The notes under the pieces are model-generated. The model had not been told where the DNA came from. It was given only the letters and a program-made list of their open reading frames with translations, and ran no database searches. Positions 1 through 10,604 of a DNA stretch of 24,473 bases are shown piece by piece. The stretch is from Saccoglossus kowalevskii (lineage: Eukaryota > Hemichordata > Enteropneusta > Harrimaniidae): contig NW_003141820.1 of the NCBI RefSeq assembly GCF_000003605.2, positions 130,533 through 155,005 of the forward strand. The letters run 5' to 3'. How positions within the stretch are numbered: position 1 is the stretch's first letter; each line of letters starts with the position of its first letter. Position numbers and translations under genes: made by a program.

Positions 1-7
1 GGTTTAA

Positions 8-469
8 CCAGAGGTGCTGAAACAGTTGGAGGCCTTCACCTGTGCAATGTATGGTCAAGCACGTGAGACTTCTGTCAATGTGGTGAGGAGCAAGCTCCTC
101 AAGAAGATGGTGGGAGCGGACCAAACGTTGAACTCTAAGTCAAAGGTAGACATGGTGTGCTTGCCTCCTTGCCATGGCTCACTCATCCCTCATTTACAGC
201 GAGTCAACCACCGTGTGGACGGCTACAGGCGTGCTGCTGAGCCTTTCATTGAGCGTCCAAACCCATATGACGAAATACAAGGGTGGCTGAAAACAGAAGA
301 TGGGGTGATTGAGCCTGTATGGCCAATAGGCCCTATCTTGCCCCCATCACTCCTTGACATTTTGGACACTGATGGGACTGACAGTTGTTACTACCAACAA
401 GATGCTGATCTGATTGAAGAGGAAGAGATAACTGAGGACCTTTTCATGGATGAAATGGATGAATCTTAG
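8..469 (+). CDS. Terminal coding exon of a multi-copy animal protein of unknown function (5' part lies outside the window)
   Basis: The frame is open from base 8 to a TAG at 467-469. An in-frame TAA lies at 5-7, and an AG at 10-11 follows TTTAACC, so I read this as the last exon behind a 3' splice site. No convincing ATG opens it. Counting residues from base 14: LEAFTCAMYG at 5-14, LPPCHGSL at 50-57 followed by H..R.N, GWLKTEDGVIEPVW at 90-103, LPPSLLDIL at 109-117, then a strongly acidic tail from about 130 to 151. From memory, this order of motifs (LEAFTC, LPPC..SL, GW..DG...W, LL) recurs in uncharacterised, often repeated proteins of cnidarian and mollusc gene sets, some near mobile elements. 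I see no catalytic motif and assign no function. The frame is intact over about 150 codons, unlike the decayed frames elsewhere in the window. Confidence 0.7.
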   Translation, partial: PEVLKQLEAFTCAMYGQARETSVNVVRSKLLKKMVGADQTLNSKSKVDMVCLPPCHGSLIPHLQRVNHRVDGYRRAAEPFIERPNPYDEIQGWLKTEDGVIEPVWPIGPILPPSLLDILDTDGTDSCYYQQDADLIEEEEITEDLFMDEMDES

Positions 470-558
470 ATTTTGTTTGACATCACTAATGATGCCGAGA
501 ATGACATTTTTAGAGTTTGTTACTGTAGTGTTTTTAAAATATTTTTGTTAATTGGAAT

Positions 559-564
559 AATAAA
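559..564 (+). promoter_or_regulatory. Poly(A) signal AATAAA of the terminal exon
   Basis: A canonical AATAAA lies about 90 bases after the stop codon of the exon at 8-469, in a T-rich 3' UTR. The spacing fits a normal animal 3' end. Confidence 0.6.
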
Positions 565-599
565 TATTTAGAGCAATAAGCAAACTTGTTTTCATTTTT

Positions 600-975
600 C
601 ATGGCGACACAGTGGTTAATAATACCTGTTAGAAAATGAAAAAAATGTTTGTTTTTTTAAAATTTGCCTTGACCTTCGCCTAAATGATGTGACCTTGACC
701 TCCAATTGCTTTGGGGACCCTGTCATTCTATTCAGCACCCCAGAAAACCATAATATCAACACCAATATCTTCAAAATTAGACTTGTAGTAACTGAGATAT
801 GATACCCAGTGTTTTAATGAGTGCGGGTAGCAGCCATCTTGGAAATATGCTAATTAGGACCCCATGGGACATTTTTTTTTTCACTGGTAACATCAAAATT
901 CCTTACGTATATATCCCTGGGGTGCTTTTAGTAATATTAGAATTTAGTTTTAGGGGGGTGCATGGGAACCGATTT
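600..975 (+). repeat. Repeat-like 3' flank with nuclear-receptor half-sites
   Basis: The sequence here is richer in GC words than the DNA to its right and has the look of a dispersed invertebrate repeat. It holds TTGACCTTCG near 669, and TGACCTTGACCT at 690-701. On the minus strand the latter reads AGGTCAAGGTCA and includes the extended half-site TCAAGGTCA used by ERR and NR5A receptors. The short frame at 799-1089 crosses this region but shows no protein-like pattern. The repeat call is by eye; no second copy lies in the window. Confidence 0.35.
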
Positions 976-3900
976 TTCCTGCTAGACTATTTCTCTCACG
1001 CAAATGCACACACATGCTATTTCCGTATATTGAATAAGTTGGTAACGGAAGGGACAAGTTTAAATCATCTTTGTATTAACACAACTTGAAAGCAACAATC
1101 TCACACTGAATATATTAAAATTGTCAAACTAAACAATCAATGAAGCGGACTGCGACAGTTAAGACGAAAAGACAAGGCTAAGACGAAAAACATGTGACGG
1201 TACGATTAAGCTCGTCTACTACACGCCCGGGGACTATAAGTATCCAACTTCCCAATACAAAACATGTTTACTATTAGCAATAATTTCTAGTACTGGCTGG
1301 ATAATTGCGTATTATCAGTTGACATCAGAAATATGACTGTACGGGATTTTTTGAACAATGTCTCAAATTTCCGAAAGAATATTCAAATAAGTTGGGATGA
1401 ATACGAATTGAATGACCATCTTTTAAAAAAATCAGCTAAACAGTTCACCACCACGATTATGGTGAATTGGCGAGTTCTCAACGAAGACGAGCGGACGTCT
1501 CCGGTCATGAGCTGGCTGGTTCGAATTTATCCACTTTTACAGAGATGAATATTGCGTTCGAGTTGAGTTACTAGTAATTACAAGCCTGATTTACATTTTT
1601 CTTGTGGTGTTTCTCGTCAATGTATTAAATATAAGTGCGTTGGGAAATAGCATAATTATATTGCGTCAGTGAAAGAGGCTGGTGAGACTGTGTCACAACG
1701 CGTTCTATTTATTGCCAACGCGCATGGTCGGCGCCTCTGATTGCGTTTATTTTGTATTTTTATTTTCAAAATGTATCACTGGCTGCGTTTTTTTTGTTAC
1801 GTCTCGCAACTGAACGTCCAAGCTGACTTTGTTTTGGCTGTAATACATATGGCGCGTTTTCGAAACATTCTTATATACAATATTAGTAAATATTAAGGAT
1901 ACATCATTTTACTACCGTATTAAATCTGGTAATAGATGATGACTATGACATCTAGGATATCATATATAAATACTTGATTTTGCCTAAAAGCACAACGTTA
2001 TTCAATTTTTTTCACGAAAATAACGGTGTCGATATAAGTTTGTATTCATCGCCGTTTTGACCAGTAATCATTTGAAATTGGATATTCTGATATGATACTT
2101 TTTTATTCTGCTCACGATATAAACAATGTAGACACCGATATGAGAAGAAACAAAGAGTGATTTATATTTATGAATTTTAAAACAATCGAGTAAGAGAAGT
2201 TGAAGCTATTTCCAATTGAATTTCTTGATAGACGATGATATTTACTAGTTTGTATCATCACCTTCTTTGTGTCAGAATTCTTTTTTTTTTTTCAATTTCA
2301 AATAAACTGCGTGTAGACTTCTCCCACACAGTCGGGTACTTCTTTGCCTCGCTTATTAAATATGTAGAACACATGCAGCTATGCAAATAGAGTTCAAATA
2401 ATTACCACTTTTCAATAAAATAAGTATTTTGAACCTTTCGTGAATATGTTCCAATACAAATAAAACTTCAACACGTCATAAGTCACGTGTACTCGAAACA
2501 AAAGTGAGTTTTATTCAAAAAGTTTCAGCAGAAATGCATCAATTCTTAATATGGGGAGCACTACATATCAATAGCTTCTGATAATAATTTGTAAATGGAG
2601 TGTAATACGATGACGTGACTGGCATTTAATAACGGAAAGCTGTGACTGTAAATGAATATATCCCAAGGACACACTGTGCCATTTATTCCGTTAAAAGCAC
2701 CAGCATATGCTCATGCATTACCATATTTGTTTTAAGTGTAAGTTAATTGCAGGCTGTATCGTCTTTTATTTTGTTGAAAGTTACATATGAAATTATCTGT
2801 ACCCTGAATATTTGAAATAAAGTAGACATACATCCGGGGATTCCAATAGTATATTTGAGACAATACAATGTGCAGCGTGCATTTTTGCTACACACTGAAA
2901 CATGAATATTAATATGAAAAAGAATCTAGGAAAGAAAAATTAAAATTTACAAACGTTTTTCACAAATAACATCAATACTAGCTCGTTATATTAATTATAA
3001 TTTTTACATTTTTATTTCTATTTTGTCTCAAAAATATTTACTATGCCAAAATAGTCCCATTTATTGAGATTGTGAAATCAAAATGTTTATCTTAAAATGT
3101 CAAAATTACAGGGGTATGCACAACAATCTGTAGGGGAATGTAGACAGCTAGGACAATTAATACATGCTTTATTTAAGGAAAATATTATTTAACAACACGA
3201 TGTTCTCATCTCCATGATAACTAGCACGTTCCTTGCATTTTCAATTGCATTTACACTCAACATATATTGGGCAATACTGTTGTTATAGTATTGTTATACT
3301 ACTGACACTAGATTTATGATACTTCAATGTTACACATGCACAATTGCTGTTTATTTATTAATTGCCTTCATTGAGTTTGGATAACAATCACAATTTTCAC
3401 TAAGCTGTAAACATGATTTGGGGTAGATTTTAGGGTTCTATGCGCAAAGATGCATTGAATACATAGAGATTCAACACCATTTAAAAAGAAAAAGAAACCT
3501 TTAACAAATATTAGAAACGTTCTTTAGACAAATTTCCATGAGATTAAAAAACAGCTTTGAAGTTGAGGGTGTAATGCAAAGATTTGAAAAAAAAAACGCC
3601 AGGTGGTGTTTTGTGACCAAGGGCGCTATGCGATGCATGGATTCGACACTGTTTTGAACTACTTTGGTCAACAGTAAGGCGAATTTGAACAAATCTGTTT
3701 AATATTTCATCATACCATAACACATATCAGATACTTACCTCGACATATCAAAATTACTATGAATGCAGCCTCCTATTGTCTGGAATAAATATAACTAAAA
3801 TGCAGAAACGACTTTGGGACATATTACTAGTATTTTTTTTGTTAGTTTACGCTCTGTAATGTAATGGCCACTAAAACTACTTGACAGTTATTCCAAGCTC

Positions 3901-4987
3901 TAAGTTATTAACATACTTGATTTAGAACGCTTCTATCATAGACATTTACAGAAAGTATAGTTCAAAAACTACGCAAACAATGAAGAAAGAGATATTCTGT
4001 TATTGCGACTTAAAACATACCCTCAGTCATTACACGTGTTAAGGCTGCTCGTAATCTCAAAATTAAATCAAACATCAAAAATATCATACATTCAGATTCG
4101 ATGCATGTTTTCTTTATTAGAAAAAATGCGTCCAGTCATTACGTGTCCAGATAATAAAAGGTTGCTGGTTATTTTGGATTAACCAAATCCGTAGGAAATA
4201 TAAAGGCATATTTAATCTCATATTTGCTGGCAGGCAAAAGCTGAGTAAAATGATTTTTCAACGCCCATCCTCGTGGCGTTTCAACTCGCATACTATGATT
4301 AAGAGTCTTGTGGACCTGCCATCTGTTGGATACAGCGCTTGGTAGAAGACATTGAGAAAGGCATTAAAGTCATATGCATAATAACTCACGTTCAACTAGC
4401 AACGACTCGCCATCACGTATAACTCCATTAGTAATAACAAATATGTTAAAATGGTATTATTGTAAAAGTTAACTCTAGGTTGCGTGATTCACTATTTGAT
4501 TTGTCCATTATCTACCTTATCGCCATGGCAATAGCATACACTGGGTTCTTGAATATGTGATGAAGTAGAAATAACATTTCAAATCATAATCCGACAAATA
4601 GCACAATACAGTTTAAAAAAACGCACGCATAAACGAATGGCATACAAACGAATGACAAAAATGACGAATGTCAATGATCAATGAAATATAAAACTAATAC
4701 TATGTTCAAGACTAAGTCGAAAACAGATCAACATTAAACTTCGAGCAAACAAATCTCCGAGCTACTAGCACATACACCATGCTGACAGACAATACACTGG
4801 CATGGCGTATGCATTGCACTGTACGATCAGGTACAATAGACTGTATTGAGGTGAATTGTATCACATTGGCTTGATAAAGGGTAATGGCTTTTCTTATGAT
4901 ATGCTTGTTCTTCTGTCATGTATATGAAGTACTACGATAATTCTGAGACTACATGCACCCCTTTTGTGAATTGTTATTATAGTGGCC
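976..4987. other. AT-rich non-coding stretch, no recognisable gene
   Basis: I see no domain, RNA gene or long open frame over about 4 kb. The best short frame is 1333-1548 (+, 71 codons, ATG to TGA). It contains the word SWDEYELNDHLLKKSAKQF and is slightly less AT-rich than its surroundings, but I do not recognise it and a frame of this length is expected by chance. A T-run lies at about 2281-2292. Frames on the minus strand around 3501-3692 look like chance. Confidence 0.5.
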
Positions 4988-5027
4988 TATCATATCATAT
5001 CATATCATATCATATCATATCATATCA
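4988..5027. repeat. Pentanucleotide microsatellite (CATAT)n
   Basis: Seven perfect CATAT units run from 4991 to 5025, with a partial unit at each end. Confidence 0.97.
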
Positions 5028-5932
5028 AAATAATCATGCATAGTGTGGATTAACTTACGGTTTGTGTTGTCCACTAACAAGTACAAACATGTGGCACCAG
5101 AGCTCTTTATATTGCTTACCTATTCTGAATAATTAGGATTCAGATTTTTTAGTTTCAGGAAGTGTGCATGACCCTGGAGCTATGTCTGTTCGACCACCTG
5201 CTTATATACGACTATTTCAATATTGCTAATGTATTTAGTGTATCGTACAAAAATAAATGTGTATGCTTTTATATAAAACTAATACAACAACTACAGTTAA
5301 ACAATTGCCTACATCCAATGATTTCCCACTGAATATTCAATCCATGCAAGAGTACATCCAGTCTGACCAATGAGTTTACACCGTATCTATGTATGTATTA
5401 TTTCGGTAACATGTGTTTTTATATGCTTATTAGGAACACCCACAGTTCTGTTTATATACACTACACCGACAGTTGTGTTTCATTCATATGGATATTAGTA
5501 AAACACAGCACTTGTATTTATAAGTTCATGTGAATAAACGTGAATGACGTGTTTTAGCAGTTTGTCAAAGTGTGAAGTTTTTTGGAATTTTAAGGATGAT
5601 ATTGAAATAGATTGCCATGGTGAATTCGTTATGATGGATTTAGTTTATTAGAAGATGACCATCATTGTGAGCGAAACCGCATAATCATGGCTCGTGCTGA
5701 TGGCATTAAATCTTGTTTGTTTTTACGCACAGTGTTATTAATTACGGCTATTGCAATGAACAACCTGTACTTTCTGCGAATGATATTAAATAAAAGTCCA
5801 TGCAACAGCTATAACATACATGGCACATATTAAAGTGAAGTGAATTTATCAGTTCAATTTGAGTTAAAAGTTAATCGCATTTAAATGATAATGGCTTGCA
5901 GGGCGGCAAATGAGCATCGCTAATCTTACTAT
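5028..5932. other. AT-rich non-coding stretch
   Basis: No frame, RNA gene or repeat could be supported between the microsatellite and the minisatellite. Confidence 0.5.
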
Positions 5933-6325
5933 CCCTTTAATTTGTAATGTAATCTGGTGAATACATTGGGTAACCTGGCAGTTCCCAAAATAACCCGGTT
6001 CATTTGCTGGGTTATCTGGTGAATACATTGGGTAACCTGGCAGTTCCCAAAGTAACCCGGTTCATTTGCTGGGTTACCTGGTGAATTCACAGGGCAACCT
6101 GGTGGTTCACAAGGTAGCCCTGTACATTTGCAAGTTAACCTGGTGAATACACTGGGTAAACTGGCGGTTCGCAAAGTAACCCGTTTTACGTGCAAATTAA
6201 CCTGGTGAATACATAGGGTAACTTGGCGGTTCGCAAAGTAACCTGGTACATTTACAAGTTAACCTGGTGAATTCACAAGGTAACCCGGCGGTTCGCAAAG
6301 TAACCCTATTCACTTGTATTGCAAT
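5933..6325. repeat. 62-bp minisatellite, six units, each of three subunits of about 21 bp
   Basis: The word CTGGTGAAT opens units at 5954, 6016, 6078, 6140, 6202 and 6264, a period of exactly 62 bp each time. Each unit divides into subunits of 21, 20 and 21 bp that all end in a variant of GTAAC and open with a variant of CCGG, so the 62-bp unit is itself a trimer. A degenerate third-type subunit lies at 5933-5953, and the last third-type subunit, also degenerate, ends the array at 6325. Because 62 is not a multiple of 3 the reading frame shifts every unit, so the minus-strand frame through it (5929-6195) is not a protein repeat. Confidence 0.95.
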
Positions 6326-6373
6326 AGTTATTTTAACCATAAATTAGGCCACTAAAATACCATTCCTAGCGGT

Positions 6374-6444
6374 TGGTGGTTTGACGGGGGAATGAACCCC
6401 CGGTTTTTACTGTTACCTTAGCCTACCATCTAAAGGATGAAACC
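6374..6444 (-). pseudogene. Degenerate tRNA-like sequence (tRNA pseudogene or SINE head)
   Basis: Read on the minus strand, the sequence begins GGTTTCA (6444 to 6438) and ends TCAAACC (6384 to 6378), which pair at 6 of 7 positions as an acceptor stem. ACCA follows directly (6377-6374), placed like a discriminator base plus CCA. The T arm is CGGGGG, loop TTCATT, CCCCCG (6402 to 6385). It resembles a Pol III B box (GGTTCRANTCC) with one loop base missing. TTTAGATGGTAGG sits where a D arm would be, but the D and anticodon stems pair poorly and the middle is short. This is what is seen. That it descends from a tRNA is inference, and a functional tRNA is unlikely. Confidence 0.38.
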
Positions 6445-7164
6445 AGCGCCATTTATGAACACACTATCCAATGTACCACGCTAAGCATATATCAGATGTG
6501 TCACTGTGAAATACCGTGACAATTACAATAACTAGGCACCAAAGATAATAAAATGTATTGACTTACCATTGTAAAATTAACTAAAGAAAATATATCTAAA
6601 TATACCCGTAATTGCAGGCCCGTTCTTGCATATGTTATGTTTCTTAGTTTCATTGATCACTACTGAGTATAAAATAAATGCTGAATTGGTTTCATATATC
6701 TGTGAAACAGGTAAAGAGAAAGGAAGGTTCCGCCCAGGTCGAATATGATCCTCTAGTGCCACCCCAGGGTTATAGAACAGGTGCCAATGTGATCTGAGTC
6801 TTGACATGATAGAAGCAAGGTTCAAAATGAGTTTTCATTTACACAACAATGAAAAGCACGTGACAGCGAACTACCCTGAATGATTTGCGCCATTGAAAAC
6901 AAAAAGATTCCATTTAAAATATACACAGGCATGTAAACAAGGAGACATGACACCTACTTGGACTAAAGTTTCTTCTCAAATAAAGCATGTTTTGATTTGG
7001 AAAAACAGTCCGCATTTGATAAAGAAAATACCGTTCTTGTAGTGGTAAACATATAACTGACAAGAATAAAAAATCCAGCATACGATAAAATATGCAAATT
7101 GTTTAATAAAAAGAACCATTTCGCAAAGGACACCTTTGACGCATAGAACAACCAACGACATAAC
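6445..7164. other. Unassigned non-coding stretch
   Basis: Frames on the minus strand at 6577-6825 and 6963-7283 overlap each other or the protease relic and show no recognisable domain. Nothing else could be supported. Confidence 0.45.
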
Positions 7165-7510
7165 ATGTTAAAGATGGCGACATATCTGATGAATACACAT
7201 ATATCATTCAGGAGTGAGGAAACAAAAGAAAAGCAATGGTTTATGTCACTCAGGCTGAGTATAAGTGACAGCAATGAAGACAACTACACCCTGAAGTATA
7301 AGCTTGACTGTGGAGCCACGTACAGTATGATAAGCCTTGGGTACTAGTGCAAAATTAAACAAGATGGCGATCCGAAATTCAGCCAAAATGAAGTTGTATG
7401 GTAAGTCAGTGATATATCCACTAGAAAAGTGTGACTTGAGCTGTCATTATTTTGATAAAAACTCAATGCATCATATCACTGATTCAGTGCAAAATTCACC
7501 GAGGTTATAG
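7165..7510 (+). mobile_element. Ty3/gypsy-type retroelement relic: broken aspartic protease region
   Basis: Two adjacent frames carry a retroelement protease pattern. In the first (7165-7347, ending in TAG) there is KQWFMSLRLS, then KLDCGATYSMIS, where D48-C49-G50-A51 (7306-7317) stands in the place of the active-site D-T/S-G-A. The usual T or S is replaced by C. In a second frame, from ATG 7388 to TAG 7508, KLYGKSVIYPLEKC matches the later flap and strand region in which such proteases read roughly KLYxGxxIxPLGxC. So the region has at least one frameshift, one stop and a changed catalytic motif, and is dead. No reverse transcriptase, integrase or LTR is visible nearby. The family call rests on these motifs only. 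Confidence 0.6.
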
Positions 7511-7967
7511 AAGTTATGAACAGTGACTGTAAATTAACATAATATATTAACTGTAATATAAACATACAGCACGCTTCACTTATTTAACAAAACATGCGGA
7601 TTTAATACAGTGTTTTGTGAGGTCTTGGGGTTTCCTTGCGTTATATCAACTACAATATGATGACAGTCACAATTAGAGCAGAGATGAAAATCAAATTAGA
7701 TTCACGACCTAATCACAACATTTAACACATCAACATATTGGATTAGGCGCATGGCTACAGTCAAGAAATCTGCTTGGTAGACCGAAAAGTTCGAAACATT
7801 GAAGTGCATAGTTTATTGTCAGCTATTGACGAGATCCTACAACAACTAACAAATACAAAAACATTTTCAGGATACTGTAGCGTGATTGTTTCTTGCACGT
7901 GTTGACTGTAGGACACCGATATTAATAATAGACCATGCGCGTATGCAAAACTGGTGCCGCAGAGTAC
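7511..7967. other. Unassigned non-coding stretch
   Basis: No feature could be supported. The minus-strand frame at 7761-7976 has no recognisable domain. Confidence 0.45.
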
Positions 7968-8211
7968 ATGAATCATACATGCTATGCTGTCCTCGGCTGT
8001 ACCAACAATCCCTCAAACATCTAAATACATTACATTATCATGTTTGCGCCAAATTCAACAACGTCGAGAGGTTTCTATCGGTACATGGGCATCTCAAAGC
8101 TTACACATTAAAACTATGTATTTATGTGGCATGGGTTCATGGCGAGTGTTGCATTATACAATTCTACAATCACTCTACATTTACTCTACATATGTGATTT
8201 ATGCTTGTTAG
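7968..8211 (+). pseudogene. Possible decayed THAP-type zinc-finger start
   Basis: From ATG 7968 one frame reads CYAVLGCTNNPSN before a TAA at 8022. THAP domains, DNA-binding fingers found in animal regulators and P-element or Kolobok-type transposases, typically begin C-x(2-4)-C with GC[ST]N. Here the two cysteines are five apart, one more than allowed. Further on, in other frames, HYHV and IQQRREVSIGTW loosely resemble the later FHxFP and RRxxW part. No C-x2-H pair could be placed. The match would need several frame changes, so this is a suggestion, not an assignment. Competing frames at 7886-8197 and 7984-8211 show nothing else I recognise. Confidence 0.2.
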
Positions 8212-8978
8212 AGGAAATAACAATCCTTGTTCAGAAAACACTGCAATGAAGCTAAATGTTTCAAGTAATTTGTGCAAATTTTGATAAAAATTATCATTTG
8301 CTATATACAGCTTCCTACATATCCCCCCCCCCTTTTTTTCCAAAAATGGCTGCCTTAAAGCTATACTGGAATCAAATCAACTACCGTTTTCAGTTAATTA
8401 GATTAAAATATACATGACTTGCGTTAGAAAAGTGCAATTCTTTCCTGGATGCCAAAGCATTATATTGTAAATTAAATGACTAACTTTATAAACTTACTAG
8501 AACCTGTGTGTTCTATGGCTGTTAAACGCGGAAAATCGAACTCGTTCAAGCCTGAAATAGTATTGAAATATTCACCAGAATATAAGATGAACGGAAATGT
8601 TAAACACCCCTTTCAGTGAAATAAATCTTTGATGTTTCTTTCCCAACTATATATGTTAACAGAACATGTTTTATTCTCAGTTTTAGTGTATCACGTGCGG
8701 CATGTCACTACAATAGTATTACCCTGCAGAACATAGACCGCGATAAATAGCTCAGATGTCGCATACATTTTTCCCCCACTTTTTGTAGTACGTTTTCATA
8801 ATGTAACAACTACGGGAAAATGGCCATGTGTAGTGAGGTGATTGACCACAAAATTGAAGGCTGCCTGTGGCAGAGGTACTATTGCGTAAATACTTATGGG
8901 AAGGAGATTGATTCATGGTGTGCCACTGTTTAGCTGCGGTAATATCCGATCAACACGACGTGATCTTTTGTTATTTGT
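8212..8978. other. Non-coding stretch with a C10-T7 tract
   Basis: A homopolymer tract of ten C followed by seven T lies at 8323-8339. No gene is visible. Confidence 0.5.
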
Positions 8979-8999
8979 TGACCCTTGACCCTTGACCCT
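8979..8999 (-). promoter_or_regulatory. Triple TGACCCT repeat, DR1-type nuclear-receptor motif
   Basis: TGACCCT occurs three times without a gap. On the minus strand this gives GGGTCA half-sites separated by one base, so two overlapping DR1 elements, the spacing preferred by RXR, HNF4 and COUP-type receptors. Binding is inferred. Confidence 0.4.
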
Positions 9000-9529
9000 C
9001 ATATATCATGGCAGTTCCGTGTAATAATTTTCTCGATTCCCATACTATGTAATAAAAATCACGGCAATCTGATTGGTCAATGCAAGCAAATTGAACTTTT
9101 GGCGTCTGTCTTATGCATAAAATATTACCGAGAACCAAACGGCGTGTGAGTTGAATATACGGTGTCATCGAAGAATACACAAGTTATCTATGATGTCTTT
9201 GTGTGTTTGTTGTTAACCGCCGTGTTTTTCGAGATCCACAGGAATTATTCTGCAGGGCGTCACCTACAGTTAACACAGACACGACAAACAAGTATTACAA
9301 GAGTTCTCACAGTCAGCATAGTGCTAGCAGCTCAGGAAACGGTCACGTAGTATCCTTTGTGCGTGTGCGCGGCCAGCGTTCCAAGAAATGATCACATATC
9401 ACGCCTGACATGTGAACATGACAAACGTTTCTACAGTCAGCACGTATAAGAAACACACACGCTATTCCTGTCCTCGATTGTATTGCAATCGTTAAACAGA
9501 ACCGGTACCACAGGGAACCCAGGAACTTC
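9000..9529. other. Unassigned stretch leading into a CpG-richer patch
   Basis: CpG and GC content rise from about 9130, and overlapping short frames occur at 9162-9391 (+) and 9343-9612 (-). None has a recognisable domain. It could be a 5' UTR or promoter flank, but the sequence does not settle this. Confidence 0.35.
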
Positions 9530-9687
9530 AAAGCGGGAGGGTCGTCACCTGCGCACGCGCGGGAATTGAGTCCCAAGCGACGATAACAACACACGTTAAT
9601 AAGTAAACGCAAATTCCTATGGGCAGACGCTTGTTTGTAAACAATGACATGCTATGACGCATGCGCAGGTGACGACTCCCCCGCTTT
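9530..9687. repeat. CpG-rich inverted repeat, arms of 30 bp, with an NRF1-type site
   Basis: The arm at 9530-9559 matches the reverse complement of 9658-9687 at 27 of 30 positions. The spacer is 98 bp. The left arm contains TGCGCACGCGCG (9550-9561), a perfect fit to the NRF1 consensus YGCGCAYGCGCR, and the right arm has the near match TGCGCATGCG. A loose direct repeat around CCTATGGGC and CCTATGAGC (about 9615 and 9707) lies inside and to the right. Confidence 0.75.
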
Positions 9688-10353
9688 AATCAACTATACG
9701 CAGTCCCTATGAGCGGAGGCGATATCGGCTGGTTTCTAGTGTAAGAAATAGACAAGGGATGAAGACTCCAGCCAGCTCACATCGAAGAAAAACAGTCAAA
9801 CAGTAAAAATAAATTCTAAAAAAATACCAGCTTTAAGATTATTGGTTGCTCTTTCAAATTTCGACAAAGCGATGCCTATATTTTACCGATATCTGCAGAA
9901 TAATCAAGAAAACTACACAAATTGACTCCATTTATGAATAATTAACGGTTGCCCCGAGCACGGCACAGTTGGAGGCGTGAAGAGGCCACGATATAGATAT
10001 AGAACACATGGTTCACGTGAACAGATATTCACATATGTTTATACCAGAATGGCGTTATCAAAGTTATAGTTACTTTAAATTTCTGAAATTACGCTGTCGA
10101 CACATTCTCATTTTACCTTAAGTATTTAAAGAAGGTAAGTTCCACCCGAATGATGTAAATATATTATTTGTAGACACGAGATTCGAACACGGGTTGCACA
10201 ACGTGTAGCAATTTAACCCAATGCAGACAATCAAAACCTCTTTGTCAGATGGTAATATATAGTATGCATGTTGTCATGACAACGGAGTCTTACAAAGGCT
10301 AGCTGCAAATGTTCACAAACAAATAATATAATGATATGGTTCATCTTCGCTTT
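9688..10353. other. Unassigned non-coding stretch with an E-box palindrome
   Basis: GTTCACGTGAAC at 10011-10022 is a perfect 12-bp palindrome containing CACGTG. Nothing else could be supported. Confidence 0.5.
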
Positions 10354-10428
10354 GTTGGCGTTCCGCTTCGCAAGGTTTGCCCTTAAAATCATTTGTGTGT
10401 GTGTGTAATTTCCAGTGTCTTCACGTAT

Positions 10429-10604
10429 TAATTCTTCTGTAATTTATTTGGCTTGGCCGATTTCGCTCAAACTTGTCAGGTCACATCTTCATTCTAGTTA
10501 GTAGGTAAAATCTGAAAAAAATACTGGCTCACCGTTGCCATAGCAATAGCCCAAAAAACTGTTTTTGAATAGCTTTGCGCCAAGTGTATCTCCTCCTAAA
10601 AATT
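10429..10604 (+). repeat. Internal repeat, copy 1
   Basis: It shares with copy 2, 320 bp downstream, the words TTCTTCTG/CTCTTCTG, TTGGCTTG.CCGATTT, ACTTG.CAG, AAAAAAT.CTGGC.CACCG.TGCCAT and CTCCTA. GTTGCCATAGCAAT at 10534-10547 resembles an RFX X-box. Confidence 0.8.

Noticed and set aside
799-1089. 96-codon plus-strand frame as a gene
   Set aside because: It spans repeat-like flank and a long T-run, with no recognisable motif.
5929-6195. Minus-strand 88-codon frame as a repeat protein
   Set aside because: The 62-bp period shifts frame each unit, so no amino-acid repeat is maintained.
6385-6402. GC-rich hairpin resembling a bacterial rho-independent terminator
   Set aside because: The context is eukaryotic, and the stem-loop is better explained as the T arm of the tRNA-like sequence on the minus strand.
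6963-7283. 106-codon minus-strand frame with hydrophobic stretches as a membrane protein
   Set aside because: It lies antisense to the protease relic, and the F/L/I-rich content is what A-rich sense DNA gives in reverse.
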